IMG/VR virus record: IMGVR_UViG_3300047356_000302
Coordinates: 1 to 20,690 of that record
Source: a virus
DNA: 20,690 bases
Direction: 5' to 3' (one strand)
A program made the translations under genes and the position numbers. Positions within the stretch are counted from its first letter, which is position 1; the number at the start of each line of letters is the position of its first letter. The notes under the pieces were generated by a model. The model was not told the DNA's origin. It did no database searches and saw only the letters and a list, made by a program, of their open reading frames with translations. Positions 14,445 through 20,690 of the stretch are shown here, piece after piece.

Positions 14445-15982
14445 TATACCTCGCTTGGTTGTTGCTGTTGAGCGGCGGTAGCTTGGTCAGACATCGCTTT
14501 GATACCTGCTGGTCCTAGCTTCTCCGCCATTTGTTGTTGTTGGGCTTGTTGCATCTCTGCACCCATTTCTTCAGCCGACTTAACCAGTCCCTCAGTTTTA
14601 ATACCGAGAGCGGTTGCTCGACGTTTGAAATACTCTGCCACCTGTACGTGACCTGCTACAGCTTCGGGACCAACAACCTGAGCAGCTCCAGCAAGGAACA
14701 GGTCAAGTTTCTGTAGGTCGTTACCGCGTCCGAGAGCCTCAACACCTGTGATGATGATTGGCTTAACGACATCCTTGGGTAACTTAGGAAGCTTGTTCTT
14801 CTTGTTCATCACGTCCATCAGACGATTGACCAGAGGAAGCTGTAGTTCCATTGAAAGTAATGAATAGAGGCCGCCGAGTGCTGACTCTAGTTCCTGTCCA
14901 AGCATACGTATTTCCTCAGCAGTAACACGCTCAGCTTGACGAACAACGCCACTAGTAAGCAGGAAAGAGTGACCGAGGCGTTCCTCAATCTTCTGTACGC
15001 TTTCCTGAACAACTCGGAAGTCATTGAACTTCTCTAGCTGTAGTACTGAGATGTCCTGAGCGTTACCTTGGGCAATAGCACCATTAGGACTCTCAGCGAG
15101 TGTACGAGCACGAGTAGTACCATTAGGGTTCACTAGGAACAGAACCTTAGCGGCAGCAGCCGACCCTTCGACAAGGGATTGAGAGAGAGACTCAAGGGAC
15201 TGTAGGTCACCGAGGTACTCTTCTACGTATCCACGTCCATAGTCCTCCCCGTCAATACGGGAGAAGCGGAGGGGGATGTAGGGGTTCTTATCAAGAGCAA
15301 AGAAACCTTCAGACTTAGGGATAACGTTACCGTTGATTTCCTGCCAGACCTTCCAGCCTTTCTCTTTACGACAGACAGCGGTGTAGAGGTTTACTTCATC
15401 ATCTACTCCACCTTCATTAGCACCTGCTACTTCTTTCATATCCTCAGAGAGGCTCATGTAGCTCAGGGTTTCCTTGGTGCAGATATAAAGGATGTTGCCC
15501 ATAGGGTCACGCTCAACACAGAAGCGGTCGAGGTGGAACACGCGGGCTCCTCCATCTTCGGGTACGTACAGCAAAGCGTTACCTGTGATTACTAGGTGCT
15601 TTACTGCTTCGTGAATGGCTGTGCGATACGAACCACGACTGACCTCCTCCATAAAGGTTTCCTCTACTTGTTGTAGGGAGGTCTCAATCTCGGTGATAAG
15701 TTCTTCGGGTGCTCCTTCTGAGCGTAGCCCGTGTTCATCTATCTGTAGGCGAAAGAACGGGGCATTGGGTGGTAGGAGTGCTAACAGTAATTTAGATGCG
15801 AGGTTATTTACTCCGCGAGCCCCAATGCCCTGAAATGGTGTCTCCAGACGACTGTGGGCTCCGAACCCTTCGTCTGGCATAATGTATGGTATGGTAAGTT
15901 TAGAAGCCGAACGAGCACGGTCTAGGTATTGATACCGCTTCCCCTCAAGGGATGTGTATAAGGCTTCTGCTGTCTTGTTCAT
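14444..15982 (-). CDS. Portal (head-tail connector) protein, T7 gp8-like
   Basis: A 512-residue portal protein, close to T7 gp8 (536 aa). In T7-like phages twelve copies form the ring at the capsid vertex through which DNA is packaged and ejected, and on which the tail is built. The N-terminus carries family hallmarks: LYTSLEGKRYQYLDRARSAS, then NNLASKLLLALLPPNAPFFRL (about residues 59-79). Later come RVTAEEIRMLGQELESALGG, in the conserved wing/stem helical part, and a glutamine-rich C-terminal tail (QQAQQQQMAEKLG, then TAAQQQQPSEV). The start has no Shine-Dalgarno; the 11-base gap before it is AT-rich. The stop shares its last base with the scaffold start (TAATG). Confidence 0.95.
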   Translation of the reverse strand: MNKTAEALYTSLEGKRYQYLDRARSASKLTIPYIMPDEGFGAHSRLETPFQGIGARGVNNLASKLLLALLPPNAPFFRLQIDEHGLRSEGAPEELITEIETSLQQVEETFMEEVSRGSYRTAIHEAVKHLVITGNALLYVPEDGGARVFHLDRFCVERDPMGNILYICTKETLSYMSLSEDMKEVAGANEGGVDDEVNLYTAVCRKEKGWKVWQEINGNVIPKSEGFFALDKNPYIPLRFSRIDGEDYGRGYVEEYLGDLQSLESLSQSLVEGSAAAAKVLFLVNPNGTTRARTLAESPNGAIAQGNAQDISVLQLEKFNDFRVVQESVQKIEERLGHSFLLTSGVVRQAERVTAEEIRMLGQELESALGGLYSLLSMELQLPLVNRLMDVMNKKNKLPKLPKDVVKPIIITGVEALGRGNDLQKLDLFLAGAAQVVGPEAVAGHVQVAEYFKRRATALGIKTEGLVKSAEEMGAEMQQAQQQQMAEKLGPAGIKAMSDQATAAQQQQPSEV

Positions 15983-15993
15983 AAAGTGTTTGT

Positions 15994-16230
15994 TTAAATA
16001 TTATCTTCGATATTGTCGGGTATAAGGTAACTGTCAACGACCGTTGCTTCCTCGACTTCGTCCAGTTCGTACTCGGAGACATCCAATGCCCACTTGCCGT
16101 CAGCAGTAGGTACTGGCTTAGTCAACCAGCGTGTTCCTTTGCCTTCCGTCCAGTAGGCGAAGTTGTTGTACTTGCCTTCTTCGTCAGCACGCTCACAAGC
16201 GTCTTGTTCAGTTGTATAGATTAGATACAT
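15994..16230 (-). CDS. Small protein following the fibre gene, possible fibre partner (78 aa)
   Basis: A 78-residue acidic protein starting MYLIYTTEQDACERADEEG, with AYWTEGKGTRWLTKPVPTADG in the middle and an acidic tail (YELDEVEEATVVDSYL). It has no signal or membrane segment. I do not recognise a named family, but I recall similar small proteins directly behind fibre-type genes in aquatic phages. Its start shares one base with the fibre-like stop (TAATG), so translation is very likely coupled to that gene. That coupling is the reason to suggest a chaperone or assembly partner of the fibre-like protein; this is inference from position only. Eleven bases separate its stop from the portal start. 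Confidence 0.7.
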   Translation of the reverse strand: MYLIYTTEQDACERADEEGKYNNFAYWTEGKGTRWLTKPVPTADGKWALDVSEYELDEVEEATVVDSYLIPDNIEDNI

Positions 16231-18383
16231 TAGTAGATGTCGTATTGATTGTTAATGTTAGCTTCGATGGCAACACGGTTGGCTGATTGGTCGGAGTTGT
16301 AGACGATTAGTTCTGCAATGTTTCCGTTAAACTCACGGTCTCCTGACGCATCAATACCAATAGTAAAATTAACATTTGCTGGAGTAAATCCAGAGTAAGC
16401 GTCCGTAGCCTTGCTAGTTCCGTCTCGCCAGATTTCAGCATTGCTTCCATCGCCATTGATAGAGATTAGCGTTTGAGCAGTTCCGATTGCTCCTGTGCTA
16501 AACCCAACAATTGAATCAGTCGCATTAGCAAAAAACGAATATTCGTTAGATGCATTCGCAGATAATTGAAATCTACCTGATGTGCCTATTTGATATTGCC
16601 CAAATGCGTTTTGACCATTAGCCGTTGATGTCCCCGTAGCGTGATTCATCACGGAGGTAGCATAGAACAAAGAGGATGTTAGCACTTGTCCACTTACGGA
16701 AAGTCCATCATTAACCCCATCAAAGTCAATCCCACCACTCACAAGCACACCAGCATCAACAATCTTAGGCTGACTTCCAGCTACCTGCTGTGTCGCATCA
16801 TTGCCGTTGCCTGACTGGTCATACCAAGTCTCCACAAAGCCGTCCACTTGGTCATACCCTGTGTCTACTCCAGATGGTAGGTCGATGTTGTAGGTCTCCC
16901 CGATGTTGGCCTCAAGGGCTGTACGGTTGTCCGACTGGTCGGAGTCGTAAAGGATTAGTTCCGATACATAATTGAATGAGTTACCTGTTGAACCTGTTGA
17001 GGGGTTTGCACCAATCCTATTAATTGATGACCCCGAACCCGATGTCATCCCAAGTAAGTGAAAGCCCAATGAAGATACATTAGATGTACCATTATAAGTA
17101 ACTCCGTCTACGTTGACACTTGGAGTTCCGAATCCCTCAAACTTGTAAGCACGATTGTTTGCGTTATTATTCGTGGTCAGTCTGGGGGTATTGTCGTTAG
17201 TATCACAAATCAGTGTTTCAAAGTTGGTGTTACTTGCTTGCAGGGCTGAAAATACGCTCTTCGCAATGGGTCTACCAACGACATCCAATCGGTTATCTAC
17301 CGCACCACCGAACAGTATACTTGGTTTGGAGTTTCCCCCTCTGGTAACCAAGCTCCCACCATCAACAATCTTAGGCTGGCTTGCATTAGTCGTCTGCGTA
17401 GCGTGATTGCCGTTGCCTGATTGGTCGTACCAAATCACAACGTAGCCGTTGGATTTGATGATTTGTATCGAGTTAATAACAAAAGAAAACCCCGTTGTTG
17501 AGCTTACGTTATTTAATCTTAAATCAGCAAAAGGAAGGTATGAAGTAGCTGTCAGCTCATAATCATTAGTCCCAGAAAGTAATGAAGTTAAAACGAAACT
17601 AGAACCACTCACAAGAAAAATACTACCAGACGTAAAATCTCCAGTAATCGTAGCATTTACTTTAACGGTTTCTCCTTCTTCAACACGAAAAGAGCCTGTA
17701 TGGTTGGTCGCTAATCCAGCGGCTCCCGCATCAACATCAAAAGAGTTAATGGTTGCATTTGATATTGTCCCAGTTCCAGAAAGTTTCGTATATACTCCAG
17801 AAGATGGCCCTGTATTAACATCCGTATTTACCCAAGTCGTCAGCGTCCCATCAGCAACCTCAGCCGCAGTAAAGAGTTCCTCTGCGTCGTCACTAGAACG
17901 CCTTACGACTACTACGTTACCTGTGTAGGTGGAGCTAAGGTTACGGAGGCTGTAGGCGGCGGCGGCAGAAATAACATCACCTGTGCGCCCATCAGATTCT
18001 AACTCTTGTATGTCAAGAGGGAGAACAGCTTGAGTGTTTACCCAAGTTGCAATGTCTTTTACTTCCTTTGCTCGGAAGTCTTTCTCGTGGTTGTCACTAG
18101 CACGTCTTACACGGACTACCTTGTTGTTACCTGCGCGGTCGTTGAGGTCACGTAGGCTATAAGCAGCAGAAGCCCCGCCTACTACTTTGGTAAGTAGCGG
18201 ACGAGACTCCCCTTTACGGTCTGAGGTAACTACCTGTGCCGTGCGGTCTACTGTAATATTGTCGGCCACGCCTCCTGTCACTCTGGACATCGTGCGTGTC
18301 CCTGCAAAACGACTACGGTCAGGGATGGTAATTGTTTTGGTGCTTCCATCACCATTAGTAACCGTAATCGTTTTTGAGGGCAT
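16230..18383 (-). CDS. Fibre-like structural protein with duplicated GH54/lectin-like modules
   Basis: A 717-residue protein built from internal duplications, probably a virion appendage that touches host surface sugars. The first repeat pair is AAYSLRDLNDRAG (73-85) with VVRVRRASDN, and AAYSLRNLSSTYTG (142-155) with VVVVRRSSDD, each ending in TWVNT. The second pair is larger: WYDQSGNGNHATQ (318-330) with SQPKIVDGG, and WYDQSGNGNDATQ (520-532) with SQPKIVDAG. Each then runs through a Gly/Ser/Thr-rich beta region to an end block, SELILYDSDQSDNRTALEANI (474-494) and AELIVYNSDQSANRVAIEANI (690-710). The AYSLR plus YDQSGNGN pattern is known from proteins annotated as alpha-L-arabinofuranosidase B-like or concanavalin-like; enzymatic activity is not implied. 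No T7 gp17 anchor is visible. It lies between the gp7.3-like gene and the portal, an unusual place for a fibre. Its middle (about 17450-17700) is AT-rich. Confidence 0.75.
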   Translation of the reverse strand: MPSKTITVTNGDGSTKTITIPDRSRFAGTRTMSRVTGGVADNITVDRTAQVVTSDRKGESRPLLTKVVGGASAAYSLRDLNDRAGNNKVVRVRRASDNHEKDFRAKEVKDIATWVNTQAVLPLDIQELESDGRTGDVISAAAAYSLRNLSSTYTGNVVVVRRSSDDAEELFTAAEVADGTLTTWVNTDVNTGPSSGVYTKLSGTGTISNATINSFDVDAGAAGLATNHTGSFRVEEGETVKVNATITGDFTSGSIFLVSGSSFVLTSLLSGTNDYELTATSYLPFADLRLNNVSSTTGFSFVINSIQIIKSNGYVVIWYDQSGNGNHATQTTNASQPKIVDGGSLVTRGGNSKPSILFGGAVDNRLDVVGRPIAKSVFSALQASNTNFETLICDTNDNTPRLTTNNNANNRAYKFEGFGTPSVNVDGVTYNGTSNVSSLGFHLLGMTSGSGSSINRIGANPSTGSTGNSFNYVSELILYDSDQSDNRTALEANIGETYNIDLPSGVDTGYDQVDGFVETWYDQSGNGNDATQQVAGSQPKIVDAGVLVSGGIDFDGVNDGLSVSGQVLTSSLFYATSVMNHATGTSTANGQNAFGQYQIGTSGRFQLSANASNEYSFFANATDSIVGFSTGAIGTAQTLISINGDGSNAEIWRDGTSKATDAYSGFTPANVNFTIGIDASGDREFNGNIAELIVYNSDQSANRVAIEANINNQYDIY

Positions 18384-18386
18384 AAT

Positions 18387-18590
18387 TTAGTAGCTGATAT
18401 TAGCACCCGAACCAGATGAACCAGTGTTCACTGTCGAGCGACGTACTGTTAATGCAGACGTACCACTTTTCTTGGATGTCTGTCGTTTCTTTAGAGACTT
18501 GTTTTCCACCTTCTTAGCCGTCTTCGTTGGAGGAGGAGGCGGAGCTGGTGGTGGTACTGGGTCTGGGATTTTGGGAGCTGAGGTACACAT
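18387..18590 (-). CDS. Proline-rich gp7.3-like virion/tail assembly protein
   Basis: A 67-residue protein that begins MC and then has a proline tract (KIPDPVPPPAPPPPP, residues 7-21), a basic middle (KKVENKSLKKRQTSKKSG) and a Ser/Gly-rich end, SALTVRRSTVNTGSSGSGANI. The last part resembles the C-terminus of T7 gp7.3, which ends with a KSLSVARSSGGGINI-type sequence. T7 gp7.3 is a small virion protein needed for tail assembly or adsorption, so a similar job is inferred. Its place just upstream of the fibre-like and portal genes agrees with T7 order (7.3 before 8). The N-terminal Met-Cys proline pattern is familiar from aquatic podoviruses. It is followed after three bases by the fibre-like gene. 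The main doubt is that such low-complexity proteins are hard to assign by eye. Confidence 0.7.
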   Translation of the reverse strand: MCTSAPKIPDPVPPPAPPPPPTKTAKKVENKSLKKRQTSKKSGTSALTVRRSTVNTGSSGSGANISY

Positions 18591-18592
18591 AA

Positions 18593-18790
18593 TTAACTCT
18601 TGTTTAGGATATTTTCGTTCTGTAGTTTATGTTGATTTTTAAGATAACGAATGACGGAACGTTGACCATAATAGAACATCAAAGCGTTCTGTCCTGTCGC
18701 CGTATCAAAGTCATCCCTTAATGGGAACACTTCCTCTAACTTATTGATAATAGAGGAAGAAATCGGAGGTAAATCGTTTTCGACCTTCAT
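18593..18790 (-). CDS. Small hypothetical phage protein (65 aa)
   Basis: I cannot name this protein. It is 65 residues, soluble-looking, with no transmembrane segment or signal peptide. The central part, TATGQNALMFYYGQRSVIRY, is predicted to be a short helical unit with a basic end, and I have an impression of similar small proteins between the replication and structural modules of T7-like phages. Support for it being real comes from tight packing (one base after the upstream stop, two bases before the downstream start) and from a clear ribosome-binding site, AAGGAG at 18801-18806, ten bases from its ATG, one of the few good Shine-Dalgarno sites in the window. By position it replaces T7 genes 6.3-7, but homology to any of them is not visible. 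Confidence 0.75.
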   Translation of the reverse strand: MKVENDLPPISSSIINKLEEVFPLRDDFDTATGQNALMFYYGQRSVIRYLKNQHKLQNENILNKS

Positions 18791-18791
18791 A

Positions 18792-19505
18792 TTAGTCCCT
18801 CTCCTTCCGTCGTTCTAGCATACCAAGAGCGATGGCTGAGTAGCCAATCAGGTCTTTGAATATGTCCGCAACAGTGTCACCCTTAGTTTCAAGGGATAGC
18901 CCAGCATTACAGAAGGACTTGAGCCTCTGCATCTTATCCCCCATACGAACCGAGAGTCCTACGAGTGGGTCTACACCAAACTCATTAGCCTCATCAAAGT
19001 TAGCAAAGGGATTAGGAGTGGCAGCACCACCAGTATAGTCCTCATTCTTCTTACGAGTAAGAGCGGCGATGTCATTGAAGGTATCTGCTTGGAAGGTAAA
19101 CCACCACTCTTTGTCGTGATGACGAGCAGTCTTTAGGTCTTCCTTGGATTGGTACATAATCGTCATACCCAACCATTCCGCCACAGCGTGTTCAGCTTTA
19201 GCTCCCTTACTGTACTGCCAGCCGTTCAACATATACATATGGGTAGCACGAGCCACGATGTGCTTGAGGTCAGTCTGAGCGCACTCACGCACAGTGATTT
19301 CATTTAAATCAATACCCATAGCCGCAGCGTGGTTACGACTTAACTCAGCAGGGTTAATTACTTCATATCCCTTCTCCTTAAATAGGTGCGCTTTCTCATC
19401 AAAGGCATCAAAGTTATAATCCTTGAGCCCTGTCATCGGTCCTGCGATGTAGACGACTTGGTCGCCTAAGTTTATTTCTGGTTGTTCTGTTTTGTAGGTG
19501 TCCAT
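18792..19505 (-). CDS. DUF4406-DUF1599 fusion, putative nucleotide-processing protein
   Basis: A 237-residue two-domain protein. Residues about 17-120 look like DUF4406, a relative of nucleoside 2-deoxyribosyltransferases: VVYIAGPMTGLKDYNFDAF opens the domain, and NGWQYSKGAKAEHAVAEWLG (94-113) contains a glutamate (Glu105) where that superfamily has its catalytic acid. Residues about 135-232 look like DUF1599: KNEDYTGG, then NPFANF, GDKMQRLKSF and a conserved helical end GDTVADIFKDLIGYSAIAL. DUF1599 proteins are found in phages and are suspected of acting in nucleotide or modified-base metabolism. From the fusion and its place directly behind the exonuclease I infer a role in nucleotide salvage or base chemistry; no reaction can be named. 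It overlaps the exonuclease by 34 bases and ends one base before the next start. Domain names are from memory of family motifs. Confidence 0.75.
   Translation of the reverse strand: MDTYKTEQPEINLGDQVVYIAGPMTGLKDYNFDAFDEKAHLFKEKGYEVINPAELSRNHAAAMGIDLNEITVRECAQTDLKHIVARATHMYMLNGWQYSKGAKAEHAVAEWLGMTIMYQSKEDLKTARHHDKEWWFTFQADTFNDIAALTRKKNEDYTGGAATPNPFANFDEANEFGVDPLVGLSVRMGDKMQRLKSFCNAGLSLETKGDTVADIFKDLIGYSAIALGMLERRKERD
18801..18806 (-). promoter_or_regulatory. Shine-Dalgarno AAGGAG for the 65-aa gene
   Basis: Minus-strand AAGGAG lies ten bases upstream of the ATG at 18790, inside the 3' end of the DUF4406-DUF1599 gene. It supports the chosen start. Most other starts in the window lack such a site. 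Confidence 0.6.
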
Positions 19506-20212
19506 AATTGTACTTCGTTGTTTGTGTAATCTTTGTTTCGTAGGATGTATGCGAGGCGAGCGTTGAGTAACGCATCCTCTTCTGTTTGGTCTTTGCTTTC
19601 GTATATTTTAACTACGCCGTCCCAGTTCCAGCCATGCTTATCAAGAAGCTTAACGGCGGTCTTAGGACCAACTCCTTTGAGACCTGCGTATCCATCTACT
19701 GCATCCCCCATAAGGGTCTGTGTCAAATGATTTCGGTCAGCCTCTTCCTCGGTCAACGTCTTCAGCTCATCACGGAGAAAGTTGTACCAAGTGATTGGGA
19801 GTGTGGCGAAGTCCTTGTCCCCAGAGACAGCAATGGTTGTGTCTGGGTCTTTGGTGCAGAGGATGCCAATTAAGTCGTCAGCCTCAATACCTTCTTCTAA
19901 AAGCGAAGGGTGACGTTCACGTGTCTGCTCAATAATCCCAGAGAGGGCTAGAGGCTTACGCTTACCACCACGGTTCGCTTTGTATGCGGGGAACAACTCG
20001 TATCGGAAGTTACGCCTCGGACTGAATACTAACTGGTAGGCATCCGTCTTAAACTTCTTACACAGGGATGTGATGAAGTCATCGAAGTAAGCCAACGCAG
20101 CATTCACATCCGTGTGGAGTGTCCAGACATTGTCGTCCCATTTAGTTTCCACCTCGTTACTGAAGGCGGCACGGTAGGCGAGCATATCGCCATCTATGTA
20201 TAGTGTTTTCAT
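19472..20212 (-). CDS. 5'-3' exonuclease / flap endonuclease, T7 gp6-like
   Basis: A 246-residue FEN-family nuclease, equivalent to T7 gp6, which degrades host DNA and removes RNA primers and flaps during phage replication. Metal-binding acidic residues appear in the expected order: YIDGD at 5-9 (Asp7, Asp9), EADD at 110-113, SGDKDF at 130-135 and GDAVDG at 169-174. The helix-3-turn-helix DNA-binding motif is GLKGVGPKTAVKLL at about 177-190. The arginine/lysine-rich FRYELFPAYKANR segment (69-81) fits the substrate-threading region of the family. The start ATG lies one base after the polymerase stop and has no obvious Shine-Dalgarno, so translation is probably coupled. The 3' end overlaps the next gene by 34 bases. 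T7 places several small genes between polymerase and exonuclease; here there are none. Family assignment is strong. Confidence 0.95.
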   Translation of the reverse strand: MKTLYIDGDMLAYRAAFSNEVETKWDDNVWTLHTDVNAALAYFDDFITSLCKKFKTDAYQLVFSPRRNFRYELFPAYKANRGGKRKPLALSGIIEQTRERHPSLLEEGIEADDLIGILCTKDPDTTIAVSGDKDFATLPITWYNFLRDELKTLTEEEADRNHLTQTLMGDAVDGYAGLKGVGPKTAVKLLDKHGWNWDGVVKIYESKDQTEEDALLNARLAYILRNKDYTNNEVQLWTPTKQNNQK

Positions 20213-20213
20213 G

Positions 20214-20690
20214 TTAGTGTGTTTCTGACCAGTTTTTACCTACGCTGAACTCACCGTCCAACGGGCAGTTGAAGCCAAGGACTTTGCCAGCCTTAGCGAG
20301 AGCATTTACAAAGCAACGACCGAGAGCATCTGCGTGCTCAGGGGCGCAACTGAATTGAACTTCATCGTGGATATTTCCGTGGAGTTCGTAGGGATGCCTA
20401 GCGGAGTCCACAAACTCAACGAGAGCTTGCTTCATTACCACCGCACCAGCAGATTGAAGGAGAAGGTTCACAGCAGAGTGAGGACTACGGCAAGGTAGCT
20501 CACGTCCGTCAAGACCTCGGAGGACACCTGTGGCTTCCACACGTTGTTTAACAGCTTCATAGAGCTTCTTGATGGATGGTGTCTTCTTCATGAAGGAAGC
20601 TTTGAGAGCTTTACCTTGCTTGGCAGAACCACCAACAATAGAACCAATCTTAGCGTCACCTGCGCCATACAGGAAAGCGTAGATGAATGT
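20214..20690 (-). CDS. T7-type DNA polymerase, C-terminal part (5' end outside window)
   Basis: This is the C-terminal 158 residues of a family A phage replicative DNA polymerase (T7 gp5 type), which synthesises DNA from the phage primase-helicase fork. The frame is open to the right edge, so the gene continues upstream of the window; the internal ATG at 20591 is not the start. The first visible residues, TFIYAFLYGAGDAKIG, match polymerase motif B (T7 has TFIYGFLYGAGDEKIG), including the tyrosine equivalent to T7 Tyr526. Further on come GLDGRELPCRSPHSAVN and LLQSAGAVVMKQ, then NIHDEVQF, the motif C His-Asp-Glu containing the metal-binding aspartate. The end, PLDGEFSVGKNWSETH, resembles the T7 C-terminus. 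The stop is one base from the exonuclease start, so the two are probably co-expressed. The family call is very secure; exonuclease and thumb domains cannot be judged because they lie outside. Confidence 0.96.
   Translation of the reverse strand, partial: TFIYAFLYGAGDAKIGSIVGGSAKQGKALKASFMKKTPSIKKLYEAVKQRVEATGVLRGLDGRELPCRSPHSAVNLLLQSAGAVVMKQALVEFVDSARHPYELHGNIHDEVQFSCAPEHADALGRCFVNALAKAGKVLGFNCPLDGEFSVGKNWSETH

Noticed and set aside
20589-20591. ATG at 20591 as start of a 125-residue gene
   Set aside because: The frame continues upstream to the window edge with clear polymerase motif B sequence, so this is an internal methionine of the DNA polymerase.

Overview
The window is a contiguous late-gene block of a lytic, T7-like tailed phage (Autographiviridae-type podovirus) infecting a Gram-negative, probably aquatic, bacterium. 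Every supported gene lies on the minus strand, so the window reads right to left in transcription order. The phage type follows from the T7 gene order (polymerase, 5'-3' exonuclease, portal, scaffold, capsid, tail tubes A and B, internal virion proteins) and from recognisable sequence motifs in each. The Gram-negative host is inferred from a spanin lipoprotein in the lysis genes. The marine or aquatic hint rests only on remembered relatives of a few accessory proteins and is weak. No integrase, CRISPR array, insertion sequence, tRNA or attachment site was seen.

Replication end (20690 to 18593): the C-terminal part of a T7-type DNA polymerase runs off the right edge. It is followed, one base later, by a gp6-type flap exonuclease, then a DUF4406-DUF1599 fusion likely acting on nucleotides, then a small unknown protein. 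Head/tail assembly and adsorption region (18590 to 13641): a proline-rich gp7.3-like protein, a 717-residue fibre-like protein with duplicated sugar-binding-type modules, a small partner-like protein, the portal and the scaffold.

A compact lysis cassette (13628 to 12597) sits between scaffold and major capsid, unlike in T7. It holds a 31-residue peptide, a one-TM holin candidate, an overlapping Rz/Rz1-like spanin pair (the Rz-like gene starts with GTG and is very short) and an exported lysozyme/transglycosylase-like enzyme. A small basic DUF6321-like gene follows. After the major capsid gene there is a strong intrinsic terminator, the positional equivalent of T-phi of T7.

Tail and ejection region (11173 to 1): tail tube protein A is about three times the usual length. 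It contains two gp11-type domains separated by a 28/21-residue repeat array. Tail tube protein B, gp13-, gp14- and gp15-like proteins follow, then the first 981 codons of a gp16-like ejection protein that runs off the left edge. This last protein lacks the N-terminal transglycosylase of T7 gp16 and instead shows an HELMH zinc-metallopeptidase signature.

Most genes abut or overlap by a few bases, consistent with one long late transcript. The most interesting points are the metallopeptidase motif in the ejected core protein, the doubled and repeat-expanded tail tube A, and the relocated lysis cassette.
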